NCBI GenBank assembly: GCA_013076295.1
Contig: RQOL01000861.1
Span: forward strand, 4,628,235-4,692,234
DNA: 64,000 bases
Direction: 5' to 3'
From: Sanderia malayensis
Taxonomy: Eukaryota; Cnidaria; Scyphozoa; Semaeostomeae; Pelagiidae
Positions 22,778 to 34,800 of the stretch are shown here, piece after piece. A program made the translations under genes and the position numbers. How positions within the stretch are numbered: the stretch's first letter is position 1; each line of letters begins with the position of its first letter. The notes under the pieces are model-generated. The model worked only from the letters and a program-made list of their open reading frames with translations. It made no database searches and was not told where the DNA came from.

Positions 22778-24689
22778 ATTGTATTCCACTATTAAGAACT
22801 CATTAAAAATGCTTTTCTGTAGCAATTTGCTCTTCAATTAGACATCAACTTGTAAAATAAAAGCTAATAAGTCATCAAAATTAGGGGGTAATATCAGCAT
22901 TGCTGAAACCAAGATTAAATGAGTCAAAGTTTATAGAAAAATTGTCAGCGAAAAAACCTCACTAATACTTTATGGTAGCCATTCGGCTCATGAGCTATCA
23001 CTTAATATAAAATCGGAGACCTCCTATTTGCTCTCCTTGCTTTCACTTAACTAAGAATCATTTTCGTTAGCGCCTTTTTATGATTGGTCACAAACAGATT
23101 CGCTTGTCGGTCGATGCTTGTTGTTTATCTTGTTTTGCTTTCAAACCATTCCTCTTTCCCTTTGATTTTCGCCTTATTCCTGGTAATCTTTTCTCTCTTG
23201 CATTCTTACATTGTGTTTGCAGATCTGCAATGTTAAATTTCTCGTTCGCTTCTAAAACAGGCTCCTTTTTCTTTCGCTGCACATTTCTACAGTTGAAAAT
23301 TGACTCCCGCAAACAAGACTGGCGGCTGTACGTTTGAATTTTTAATTTTCCAACCCCAAATTCTTAAAATCTAGTTGAGCGATCATAAAATTACTGGAAT
23401 AATACCATTCGTATGGTGGACGGAGTCTTGGTCCGGTGGAGGTAATAGCAATGAAGGCTTATGTTTAAGTTCCTTATATATGCGAATCCTAGTTTCAACA
23501 AAGTCAATAGGCGTTATACCACAATAGGCAGTTGAGCATATGAACTCTTTGACGTGGTCAATATTCTCTGGGGCTAGATTTGTCAACCCAAGGGCCAAAA
23601 GTAAGTTGGTCTTTGTATTGTCAGCAAGGACTCTTCTGAGGACGAGAAGTTTACCGGGCAATAACGAAAGAGGAAAACATCTACAGGATTAGAAAAGCGT
23701 ACACAGATTGAGAAGGACTGCAATCGCGAGGAAGCAGACACAAGACTCATACTTGAAATATAACTTGTGCTGGACAATGAAGAACAAGAAAGAGAACCAC
23801 CACATCGGTATCCTTACAAACAAGAAAAGCATCATTATTCCTTTCGGGTGCTATGGCAATGAAACTTTTGGCCCTTGGGTTCACAAACAATCTAGCCAGA
23901 GAATATTGACCACGTCAAAGAGTTCATATGCTCAACTGCCTATTGTGGTATAACGCCTATTGATTTTGTTGAAACTAGGATTCGCATATATAAGGAACTT
24001 AAACATAAGCCTTCATTGCTATTACCTCCACCGGACCAAGACTCCGTCCACCATACGAATGGTATTATTCCAGTAATTTTATGATCGCTCAACTAGATTT
24101 TAAGAATTTGGGGTTGGAAAGTTAAAAATTCAAACGTACAGCCGCCAGTCTTGTTTGCGGGAGTCAATTTTCAACTGTAGAAATGTGCAGCGAAAGAAAA
24201 AGGAGCCTGTTTTAGAAGCGAACGAGAAATTTAACATTGCAGATCTGCAAACACAATGTAAGAATGCAAGAGAGAAAAGATTACCAGGAATAAGGCGAAA
24301 ATCAAAGGGAAAGAGGAATGGTTTGAAAGCAAAACAAGATAAACAACAAGCATCGACCGACAAGCGAATCTGTTTGTGACCAATCATAAAAAGGCGCTAA
24401 CGAAAATGATTCTTAGTTAAGTGAAAGCAAGGAGAGCAAATAGGAGGTCTCCGATTTTATATTAAGTGATAGCTCATGAGCCGAATGGCTACCATAAAGT
24501 ATTAGTGAGGTTTTTTCGCTGACAATTTTTCTATAAACTTTGACTCATTTAATCTTGGTTTCAGCAATGCTGATATTACCCCCTAATTTTGATGACTTAT
24601 TAGCTTTTATTTTACAAGTTGATGTCTAATTGAAGAGCAAATTGCTACAGAAAAGCATTTTTAATGAGTTCTTAATAGTGGAATACAAT

Positions 24690-24877
24690 TTACAGTCATG
24701 TCTGCATAATTCTAACTCCTGTAGTTTGAACTTTACCTATTTCGAATGGAATTCTCCGTTCCAAAGGATCACTAAACAATTAATTCATATAAAGGTAAAC
24801 CTCTACATTTCGAGTATGTTGTAATTTGAACATTTTCACGCTTCCCTAGGGTGTTCAACCTAAACAGAGTTGACTCT
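24690..24877. mobile_element. Tigger-like MITE copy in the right palindrome arm
   Basis: Inverted twin of 22590-22777, virtually identical to it and clearly more diverged from the copy at 49569-49754. Confidence 0.7.
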
Positions 24878-25423
24878 ACATCAAAAGTTTCACCCCAAAT
24901 CATTAAAAAATGGATTTCTCTAAAAATCGGGGGCTAATGTCAGGAATTCAGACACCCTGGACATTATGTAAACTCAGTTTTTCAAACATTTCTTTGGCTG
25001 AAATCAACTTGAAATGCTTTCCATCAATGAGATGGTATATATAGTTCAATATTTGTGCCAATGTTTCGGTAATATTGGAGAATTCAGGTAATTTCATTTC
25101 TTTTTTTACCCCCTGAATCGTAACATCTTCGACTGCCCATATCTCCTCAACTGTTCATGTTAAAGATAAAGTTTCTTAATATTTTTTGCATAACTCTTCA
25201 TGCTCTTTCTAAATATATATTCAGATTTACAATACAAGATAGTTGATTTTTTTCTGACCGTGACCAATAGTGCGATACTTTGATGAGCGATGACGTGACC
25301 CCCGTCACTTTTTCGAAATGTCCCATCTCGGATTTCTGATCCTCTTTGTCTTGGCTTTCATATGAAACATTAAAATTTAAGGTTACCCTGTTTGTTAGTT
25401 TGTAGAGGATAATTCCCTGTCTA

Positions 25424-26169
25424 CTTGGGCTTGGGGGCACGCATGTGGTGGTACTTGTACCAGTTTTCTTACTTCATCATCGAGAACAAACGATGTTGAT
25501 GATGACTTTGAACTAAATATTTGGATGCTTTTTAAAAATTTTACTTTTGGAACAAGACTTTTTTAGTTGCTTCTCAAAGTTTCACGCCAAGTGTGATCAT
25601 CATTAGATGTTTATTAATAAACGCCTCCCTCTTTTAAACGCCCCCTCGAATCGAAGCCCCCTAAAATAATAAAACATTTAATAAACGCCCCGGCCGCCCC
25701 TTAATTGAAGCCTTACTGTCCTTGCTTTATAACTTTTGTTCCTATCGTGAGTTTCTGTTTCAAGGTGGTGGTCTGAGTACAATTTTAAGATTCTAATTAC
25801 AAAGTCTAATTACATATTTCAAATTGCAAAGGAAAGTAATTAAATTCAGATTTTTGATTGCAAAATCCAACATTTTAACTACAAAATTTCAAATTGTAAA
25901 CTGCAAAGTTGAAAATTTGAATCATCATCAATCCACGCCCGCCTGGGAGAATATTCGTTCGAGTTGTGCCTTACTGGGCTGGGTTGGGTTGAGTGGTCTA
26001 TCCATTGGATCTACTGACCATTCTGACCAGGAAAGAATTTTATGATGCCGTGTAACGCAAAAAGTACATTTGCATCATAAAATCTTCCTAAAAATCAGAA
26101 TTACTTCAAGACCGAAGATGTTTTTTTGCAAGAAAGCTATCCCACTCTGGTTATATTCGAAGGCAAATA
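25424..26169. other. Intergenic, upstream of the Ig-TIR receptor gene
   Basis: Contains a decayed copy (about 25618-25720) of the repeat with CGAATAAGCCCC-type words seen at 38412 and 60223, here as ATAAACGCCCC. The rest shows no gene. It should include the receptor promoter, but no clear TATA or initiator is seen. Confidence 0.4.
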
Positions 26170-29100
26170 ATGGAAGAGAGTTCAAATACTAACAAGAATT
26201 CAATAATTACTTCCTATTCTTGCTATTCGTGTCCATATGGCGTAGGCCGGTTATTTTTTCTACGATTGCTGATTTGGCTTGTCGTCTTGCTTCATTTGTT
26301 TGGTAAGTATACAATAAAGTATAAGTAGGTATTGGGTATGGTAAATTAATGGACCACTTGTTTGAAAATTGTGATCAGCCTGAGATGGGAACAGAAGAGA
26401 GAGTTGTGCTGTGTCTTTGTTTTCAATATCATTGAATGGTATTTTCTTGAATATTACATATAGAGCATAACCAGACAGTGGGCTTTGAAGATAGCTGCTT
26501 TAAAGGTACATGCCAATCTTGGCTTATATTTGTCTTTAATTAGCAATTTTGACTACTCCCATCTTTATTTTGATTTTTTATGTTTTATTATGTGTATCAG
26601 TAGATCAGAACTATGGTTGTCATTTTCTCACATTTATTTACTTTTTAGCACCTGATGCGACAAATGGATTTTGTAATAGTTTTGGTAAGTGACAGCATTC
26701 TATTAACACTGAGATATTTTTATGATGTGAAATTCATTGATTAAATCCCTTCATGATCTTATACAGATGCATGTTTTTTCTCATTTGCAGATGAATTGAA
26801 GGTGAGATTTTGCCCCCGATTGCAGAATCATCAATTGCCTGGGTCAGATGAACTAAAAGACATTACATGCAGTAGCAACAAGCCTGCTAATATCACAATA
26901 GAATACCCAGACGGAGGATCTGTCACCAGTAATAATGCAGCAATTATCAAGAACGGTTGCAACAAGACAATTCATTTTAAATTTGGACCTTCTATGTGTT
27001 ACAATGGTAGCTACAAATGCATAGTTCAGGATGTAAGAAAAACTATAATCAAGCAAGCAAATGTGATGGTGTATGATTCAAGTAGGTATCCTTAATTTTT
27101 TGAGCTCATTTGATGGATATTGCATAGGCTGCTGTAAAAAGTGAAATACTTAGACTGTGATGTAGGAGCTGCAGTGAAATACTTCATGTATTGGAACACT
27201 AAACAGGGAGTACATTATATCACGATTTTGCCATTGCATTCCATAATGAACACATAATTGGTGAGCTAAATTGGATGAGTGTCCGATGATATGAATTGCT
27301 TTAGGCTGCTTTGATGAAGAATTGTTAGTTTTTCAGACTTTTCAGAACTCAATTTGGCCCTGTGGTGGATGAACTAGCAAACTGATAAGCAATTCATGAT
27401 TTTTTTTCCAGAATTCAAGCTCAAGTTTGAAGTTGAAGGTGCATCCCAAAGAGGCTCAGGACAAATAATTTTGGGTACAAAGTTTAATCTATCATGCAAT
27501 GTACGTGGACGTGACTGGCCAAACGACGCTCCATATGTTTATTTTGGCTATTTGAGTTCTGATGGCTCAAAGAATCACATTTATGAATCATTTGGAAAAA
27601 TTCAAGACAAAAAATTCTATTTTACTCCCCTGGAAAGCAGCCAATCTGGACAATATACCAGAAAACTTCAGATTGCAAGAATAAAGCAAAATGATACCCA
27701 CACGTATTACTGTCGTATTGTATCAAACTCAGCAAGTTGTAACTTCTTTCAGATTCTTAATGTGACAACAAGTAAGTATGATGTATATCCACATGTTTCT
27801 GTGTGAAAGCCTTTCCAGTTCTCTCTTCTTTGTTCCACCTGATAATGATATTTTATAACTGTAAAAGCTCTATTAAGACCCCTCTCTATCAAGGCCGTAA
27901 AAGCTTCATCAAGACCCCCTGGATGGGATAATCCAGTTTTAAGACTAGATCTCGAATTAAACTCCCCACCCGTGCTTTTAAATTGTGAATAATTATGAAA
28001 TTGTGATTGATCACATTCACACCATCAATGCTCATAAAAGTTATTTTTCAGGATCATTTTTCAGAATTTTATTAAGCCTTTTTTCTTTATTAATTCCCCT
28101 TTTCAATAAGCCTTTCTCACCAATTAACCCTGCCTGGAACCTCAAAAATGAAGTAAGCCTTCATGTAGCTTGACAGAGCTTTTACAGTAGCTTTGTTTGC
28201 TTCTGTAAGGTTGCATTACTGTGACAACCATGTGTTAACCAATTCTTTTCACTTCTTGCTGTTGATTTCAGGGCCATGTAAAAGAGGATATTACTGCTCT
28301 GTTAATTCTTCTCTTGAGCTGCCATGCCCAGCTGGAACATACAGCAATAAAACAGGAGTGTTTGGTGTTTCATCATGCATTGAGTGCCCACGCAGTACCT
28401 ATTGTTCCATTGCCACCATTAATCCGAAGAGTTGTCCAGATGTTGTCAAGTATTCACCTGTTCAAAAATTTGGTACTTTTCCTCTACCGCCAGCCAAGAC
28501 TGCGGCAGATTGTCAACGATGTCCCTTGAATGCATCGTGTGACAATTCCTGTAAGTTTGCATTGTTTATACTTGTTTATAAAGGCCCGAGATTGATAGTG
28601 CAAACCAGTAAAGCTGGATGCATTGTAAACAGTATAGGCTTACAATCTTTGATCTTTACAGAACTTCAAAATAGCTTTGAAAATTGGAAGCATAGCGAAA
28701 CATAATAACTACTAGAGCTTTTCGTCTGACACTCATCGGTCAAAATTTCACTTAGGAATTTTAGAATCTGTCTACATCAAAACCATGGATCCCATATTGT
28801 GTGGACAGACAGAAGGAGTTCGTTTTCCCACTGGGACTCTTTCAACAATCTATTGTTCTATCACCGGTGATAATTGGTTGTTTTTGCGCTGTACCAATCA
28901 TTCACCTCTTTTCTGATTGGCCAATTTCGATCCTCTTCTGAGTATAATTATTCGTTAGGTTTTCATTTTCGTTCTCTTTCTGACGTACTACTCTGATGAG
29001 TGTCAGACGAAAAGCTTTAGTAGTTATTATGTTTGTTTCCGACTTTCAAAGTATAGGCTTACTATATTCTCACTCGCTATATTCTCACTCATCAAATCCT

Positions 29101-30964
29101 TGTGCCTCTGTGCCAAAGTTCTATCTTATGTGTGATGAAGATTGTTCCATAGATTTGCATCTTTTTTCCATTCTCTCAGACAACTGCAAATTCATTTGTG
29201 CCTCACCCGTTTATAAGTACATCACCGCAGGGCAGGATGTCGAATTAAGATGTAAATTGCCCATTCAAAGATTCTATCTACGGGCCCTGAAGTGGAGAAA
29301 GGGGGACCACGAGTATCTTGAAAACAATGACGAATACGAGATTGCAGAACGCGGGGACTATTTTCGTCTTCTCATCAGAAAAGCCAACGCGTATCATGCA
29401 GGCACTTACACGTGTGAAGCACAGGAAACGTGGACGTACAAGAATGTTTCTGATCAAGTCAAGCTAACCGTGACTGATAGTGGTAAGCGTGATTGATATA
29501 ACATTCTTCTTTGTTTTGTTTTTAAAGGTCTATTGGTCATTGATCACCCCCTTCTTTAGAAATAAAGCTCCATGGAACCAATGTGAGCCAGTGTAGCGAC
29601 GGGGGGCGTTTATTCCGCATTGATTGAGCTCCTTTTTGCTTGTTATTCAGGTGATATAACAGTGACTATCATAGCATCTGTGCTTGGCGTAACTGCGGCC
29701 TTCGTTGTCGCCGCGGTCGTTTTATTTTATCTGATAAGACGCCGAAAGTTTGAATACCGCAGGCGATCGCTACTTCGTGGCAGCCGAAAACAAATTCTGA
29801 ACAGTGTCACCACGGATGAAGTTGTTGACACACATTCAGCTGAGCTCAATCGAACAGTTTGGGCAACTCCAATTAAAGAGGGTGAGTCAATGGAATGGTG
29901 CACATAGTGCCACATACACCGTATATGTTAATATTATATACATGGTCGAATCTCGATTTGAGGGCTACCACTCACTTCATTTGATTTCCCCATGGTACGT
30001 TGTAGCATGGAGAACAATTTAGGGAGCCAGATATTTAGGTCGTCCAGTGGGGTGTAAGGAAGGGTCTCGTTGTGTCGATATTCCAATTTACAACTAAATT
30101 AAGGGACAAAAGTCCTTGGGAAACTACGAAAAAAGGCTACCAGCATGAAACTTAAACTGGTAAGCTGTTTCTGGGGACAACATCGTTGGGGGAGGAGGGG
30201 GGATGAAGGATAGGTGCAGAATTTCGCAAGTGTCCCAGGACTTTTGTCGCCTATCGTAGATAGCTACAATAGATTAGAATCGGATAACAATTGACTTTGG
30301 TTCAACTTCAGTGAATTGTAAATTGAACATGTGCTGTGAATTTTGTCAAGAGTACAGTTGTTTAGTTCGATTTGATTTTGCTGGAAGATTGAACAAGGGA
30401 CAAGTACTTAGTTGCAATTGTTTACGCGATAATGGCTCCACCGCCAAATGACTCTTGTTTGTACTTTCTTTGTTTTCAGATTCAGACGCGAAAGATCGAG
30501 ATTGCGACGTCTTCATTTGCTACAGCAGTCAAGACAAGGAGTGGGTACGCAAGACCTTGAAAAAGACCTTAGAAGACAACAACCTTAAGGTCTGCATCGA
30601 CTACAAGGACTTTGCTCCGGGCGCCCACATCATTGAGAACATTTCAGGTGCAATAGATAGAAGTCGTAAGACCATTGCCGTATTATCTCCAGATTACGTC
30701 ACCAGTGCATGGTGCAACGAGGAGCTGCAAATGGCCCTCGGCCGAATTGAGGATCGACATCAGGTCATACCCGTTATGTACAGACAGTGTACTGTTCCTA
30801 ACTTTCTGACCACACGCACTTATTTGGATTGGTGTAATCCGGACATTCAGCCGTTGTTCTGGGATCAGTTGATCCAGGCCATACGAGACCCTGGCAATAC
30901 TGCTGCTATCAAGAAAGACAATTCTTATGCGACCAAGGACAATTTCAACTTAATCAAAGCATAG
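26170..30964 (+). CDS. Ig / Cys-rich / Ig transmembrane receptor with cytoplasmic TIR domain
   Basis: Nine exons: 26170-26302, 26464-26505, 26649-26684, 26791-27081, 27412-27771, 28272-28550, 29180-29482, 29651-29881, 30480-30964. They give 2160 nt, 719 aa; all eight introns are phase 1. Residues 27-45 form a hydrophobic signal sequence. Ig-like domains lie at about 71-167, 168-287 (DTHTYYC motif) and 381-481 (AGTYTCEA). Between the second and third Ig is a 93-residue cysteine-rich module (CPAGTYSNKTG...C..CP) of the GCC2/GCC3, ephrin-receptor-like type. The TM helix is about 486-510, followed by basic residues. The TIR domain is about 565-710: box 1 CDVFICYSSQDKEWV, then SPDYVTSAWCNEEL, box 2-like VIPVMYRQCTVP, box 3 FWDQLI. 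The plan matches IL-1-receptor-like proteins of sponges and cnidarians (three Ig, TM, TIR), which are thought to signal through MyD88-type adaptors. The extra Cys-rich module is unusual. Exons 2 and 3 (14 and 12 aa) are the least certain. Confidence 0.92.
27858..28188. mobile_element. MITE in a receptor intron (ACTGTAAAAGCTCT ends)
   Basis: Inverted ends CTGTAAAAGCTCT at the left and AGAGCTTTTACAG at the right, flanked by TA. 331 bp, non-coding, inside the intron 27772-28271. The left end continues TATTAAGACC, like pogo/Tigger MITEs. Confidence 0.75.
28644..29049. mobile_element. Inverted-dimer element with hammerhead-like core, copy 1
   Basis: Flanked by an exact 13-bp direct repeat AGTATAGGCTTAC (28631-28643 and 29050-29062). 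The two ends are inverted copies: CATAGCGAAACATAATAACT near the left, TAGTTATTATGTTTG near the right. The plus strand at 28987-29024 reads ACTACT-CTGATGA-N9-GAAA-N6-AGTAGT, the order of a type I hammerhead ribozyme core. The matching minus-strand core in the left half is mutated (CCGATGA). Lies in the receptor intron 28551-29179. Variable-length direct repeats suggest retro-type insertion, as in Penelope-like elements or retrozymes. Copy 2 is at 62918-63111. Confidence 0.6.
28987..29024 (+). ncRNA. Hammerhead-like ribozyme motif
   Basis: CTGATGA (28993-28999), then a G...C-closed 9-nt segment, then GAAA (29009-29012), enclosed by ACTACT (28987-28992) and AGTAGT (29019-29024), exact complements. 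The expected cleavage triplet NUH would be UUU just before AGTAGT. Helix II has only two clear pairs and helix III is at most two pairs, so activity is uncertain. Confidence 0.35.
30095..30256. mobile_element. MITE, family A, copy in the last receptor intron
   Basis: Ends AAGGGACAAAAGTCC and GGACTTTTGTCGCCTATCGTA match the copy at 18017-18239. The interior is shorter. Confidence 0.65.
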
Positions 30965-31855
30965 CAAAGCTGTGTGATTAAGGTAACCTAAATTATCTCA
31001 ACTTGATTGTTTTTGTAGATCACTTATTTTTCAATTTGTGCTTTTTTGCACACTGCATTAGCTATTCATGCTCTTGTCCTATATTATAGATTACTACATC
31101 TTAATACATTGTTAAATTACCAAGATAATGTAATACAATGTATTATATTATCTTCTATCTTCTTTCTTCTATTACATAATTCATTGATCTAAATTTGTTT
31201 CATATCATATTTTTATGAAACACACTGACAAAGCTTAGAGAAGATTAGGTAATTTAAAAAAGTTGCCCCTACTAGTTGCTGTTAATATAATTTAATAAAT
31301 ATTATAATTTTCTTGTAATATTGACTCAAAGAGCGAGCAATTATAACACTGTCGCAAAAAGTGTAATTATTCGAAGGTTCAAAAAAGGACTGGGCAGAGA
31401 TAATTTTCCAAAAGCGCGCTTTGCAAAAATTCCATACACGCGTATGTATTTCTCTCGTTGCCTCCGCACACAACACTACCAGCAATGTTTATTGGAGAGG
31501 AAGGCTTATTTTCTGTTGTCTTCATAACTTTGTTAACAAATGCCGAGGGTAATCAGAATGAAAGAAAAAAATGCAATGAAGATGTGCGGATTACTATGAT
31601 CATTAATGCTTTTGTTGGTGAGCAAATTATCATCATTAGTTTTATTGTTTCATTCAAGTACTAATTGATTTTCGAAACTCGGAATTTTTTTAGCAAAAAG
31701 AGAAAAAACGAAAATTGTGTGCAGTTGTGAAATTCATAAACGATTTAAAAATCAAGCAAATATACTTAAAATCTAACCTGCAAAGGATATTTAAAAGCAT
31801 CCAAGTTACAAATTCTGTATTATATTATACAAATATGTTGATTTCTAGTCAGACG
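30965..31855. other. AT-rich space between convergent receptor and BBOF1 genes
   Basis: Presumed 3'UTRs. AATAAA on the plus strand at 31294-31299 could end the receptor mRNA. An imperfect inverted repeat (TAATACATTGT ... ACAATGTATTA) lies at about 31101-31144. No ORF looks coding. Confidence 0.45.
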
Positions 31856-34800
31856 CTAAGATAAGACTGGTGGAAGTTCAATCTTCTCTGCCTTTTTCGA
31901 AATACCCTTTGTTTCCTCTACTTTTGTTCCATGTTGAGTAATGAAAGTCGTAGATTCATCAGATTGTCCATTTTCCACTTTGTCTTCTTTAACCCTTTCA
32001 AGTGCTCTAGCAGTTCTATGAGCTGATTCTATGGCTAAACTTGAATCGGTTCTTTGTTGCTTTCGCCTGTAATTAAAACCCCCAGATTTATATGCTTATC
32101 ATCAAAAAAATTAAATAGAATATTTCAGAAAATTTTTGAACACCCTTTAGTAAGAAATTTGAGTTATATGGTGGTTGGGTTATCAGGACCTAGGGAAAAA
32201 GTCAAAGAAATAAATCATGCTAACAACAAACCTTTCATTTTTCAAGCCATTCAGCTTGGCAAAAAGCAGCCTCAAAACTCGTTCTCTCTGTTCCCAGGTT
32301 AAGTCCCCAATATCAACCTTGCCTTCGAGAAAGTTGAAGCTCTCTGCCTCTTTCATGTCGGAAAACACACTATTTGTACTGTGTTCAATTGGGAGGAAAT
32401 TTCGGATTTTCGGATAGTCAGATTTGCCTGCATGAGCAGCCAGCATTTTGTTTTGGTACAACATTTGTGCTTCTTTTTTGTATTGCTTTCTGGAAGAAGG
32501 GTAAAACAATTCTCTTAGTACGAATGACAAGACAAATATTTGCAGTTGAGAAAATTCTTAAAACAAATATATTGCTTGAAATGTAGAATACAGTCTTGCA
32601 CCAACCATCACCTACCTATTTCGGATGATCTCATTTTTCACGTATTCAAGGGAATCAAGGAAAAACTGTTCAATTTCTGATCTCTGAAATGAAAAATAAT
32701 GTATGTACACTCAGCAATGTATAATATAACCATAACAACTCATAACACAAATGGGTGTCAATGAGTGAAATTAATGGCATTTAATAATTCATACTTATTC
32801 AATGTATAATCATTTGTTTGTTTACCTCATCCAAAATATTTTTTGCCAATTTCTTCACTCTGTTCATTTCTCTGGTTTTCAGTTCCACAGTGCGATGGAG
32901 GCGAGCTAGTTCCATCCTACAAGAAGCCAAAGAGTTAATCAAATCCTCGCTTTAACCCACCCCCGGAAATTACATCACTTGCTGTTGTTTGCCAATAGCC
33001 TGCAAGGAGGTGCAAACATACTTGCTCTGTTCTGATTGTGTTGATGCATGTTGCATGATTCTATTTCTCTCGTCTTCAAATTCTTTCACCATTTGACTCA
33101 AAGTTTTCTCAAGGCTCTCTACCTTTTCTTGAAGCTGAAAAAACAACAGCAATTTAATCTTTGATTCGGTATGATATCTTACTGCTGTAATATTTAACAG
33201 AGAAGATATGCAAAATACAAAATGACCACAAAAGGAATAGAGCTTCCAACCTCTTTATTCTGCTTTTGGTATTGTTTTGCTTGTACAACTTTTTCCTGCA
33301 CTACCAAACTGTTTAGCTCCTAAAATATGGAAAAATCTCAGCTATTTGAATAGTAATGAGTTGTTTAAGTTGAAAAATAAAACAGATATTGATGCTAGAA
33401 AATTGAGCATGTGGCAACTGGTAACTCACCTCCTCTCCCTGAAGAGATTTGTTCTTGTTCTTCAGATCACCATTAATCTAAATAAAAAATAGTTGCTTTC
33501 TAAATCAAATCAAAAAACAAAAATTTAAAGAAGAAGAAACAGTGATAGGTGTGAAAAAGGGAAGAAATAACAGTAAGAACAGAATCCCAAGAAACTACTT
33601 AGAACAACAAGAAGAAATAAAATACTTTTTCAAGATTTTTTGTTTCATTGAGGTGATAAGCCAATGCTTCATTCAATCGAATATTTTCCTTGTAAACAGC
33701 CTTAGTTGTTTCATCAAGGTTGCTGTCATAATGAAGGACAGTAGTTGTTAATGGATAGATATGATAAGTAAATACATATTTAGTGTATTTACTGTTATTT
33801 ATTCATTACCTTACTGCTTCCACGTGAGCTTGTTCTGCAAGTTCTGCTATTTTCTTACTTGCTTCTTGCTGAAGTCTCATCTAAGAAGATCAATGCACCA
33901 ATAAAGCAGCTGAAATGTCTACATCATTAGATGGGTGGACCTTACATTTTTTCAAAACTAAATCTTCATCATTTCATGGCATCATTCTCACCTTTTCTTC
34001 AAAAAATTTATGTTCCATGTGTGACAATGTTGTCTTGTGCTGTTTTTCTGTTTGGAATAAAGCATCTTTGATCTAGAAAGTAACAAATACAGTTCTTGGA
34101 ATAATTGTCCAAAACATATGTATTAAAAATCAGATGAAATGATGAATAGCGTGAGCAACCTCATCAAGCTCTTTTTGCATCTGTGCACGTTTTCTTCGAA
34201 TTCTTTCACCATTTTAAGCTCTGACTGCATGAGCTTGACTTCCTCAGATTTGTCTGTGAGAGCATCTTGTAAATCGTGAATCTTCTGAGTGTAGTTATCA
34301 ATCTGTATTTGACAGAAAAATTTCAATTTAGCACACAAATAAACCATGAACCTATTCACAATAAGATGAGCTGCGGTTGAATCTCTACAAGTCAAACTGC
34401 CAAAGGAAACAAAAACTTGTTTAACTTTATTGAGGTTTCGGGAAAACATTCTAAACCAAAACAGAAAAATGTTTGAGATGTTGGGAGTTCAAATAAAGTG
34501 ATAGTTGACTTATCAAGGTTCAACTGTGTGTTTAAAGTTACATATCCATACTGTCACACTTACCAAAGATTGTTTCTCCTTTCGTGTATCACGTTTCAGT
34601 TCTTTGATTATCTGCTGCATCCGATCAATCTTTTAAAATAAAATTCCAACATATGAGATGCACAAATCATCATGCATAGTGTGCATTGATGAATTGAAAA
34701 ATTAAAAATTCAAACCAACCTGTTCATCTTTTTTGAGATCTTCTTTCTTTAAGAAAGCCACAACTTCAACTGTGTCTCGTTCTGTTTGCAACATTTGGTT

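Larger units (their letters stand above)
22044..25423. repeat. Giant near-perfect palindrome, two 1.56-kb arms, 261-bp spacer
   Basis: The left arm (22044-23602) reappears inverted as the right arm (23864-25423). Whole open frames are identical between arms (23080-23337 with 24130-24387; 22643-22837 with 24630-24824), and another differs by only two residues in the shared part. A few indels occur near the inner end. Each arm carries a decayed Tigger-like MITE (22590-22777 and 24690-24877) and an unrecognised frame read toward the arm's outer end, with the motif ENIDHVKEFICSTAYCGI (23383-23661 minus, partly repeated in the right arm). The unit may be an element duplicated head to head. A 3-bp CTT flanks both outer ends, which is weak as a target-site duplication. 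An assembly artefact is possible. Confidence 0.93.

Noticed and set aside
22041..25426. CTT on both outer borders of the palindrome as a CACTA-type target duplication
   Set aside because: Three bases are too few and the ends do not start CACTA/G.
22015..25440. Mirror-image open frames (85, 74, 64, 80 codons) in the palindrome as genes
   Set aside because: They occur on both strands of the same repeat, match no family I recognise, lack splice or start context and include MITE sequence.
28193..28705. 170-codon frame as a separate Cys-rich gene
   Set aside because: Its middle is exon 6 of the Ig-TIR receptor; the rest is intron and repeat read-through.
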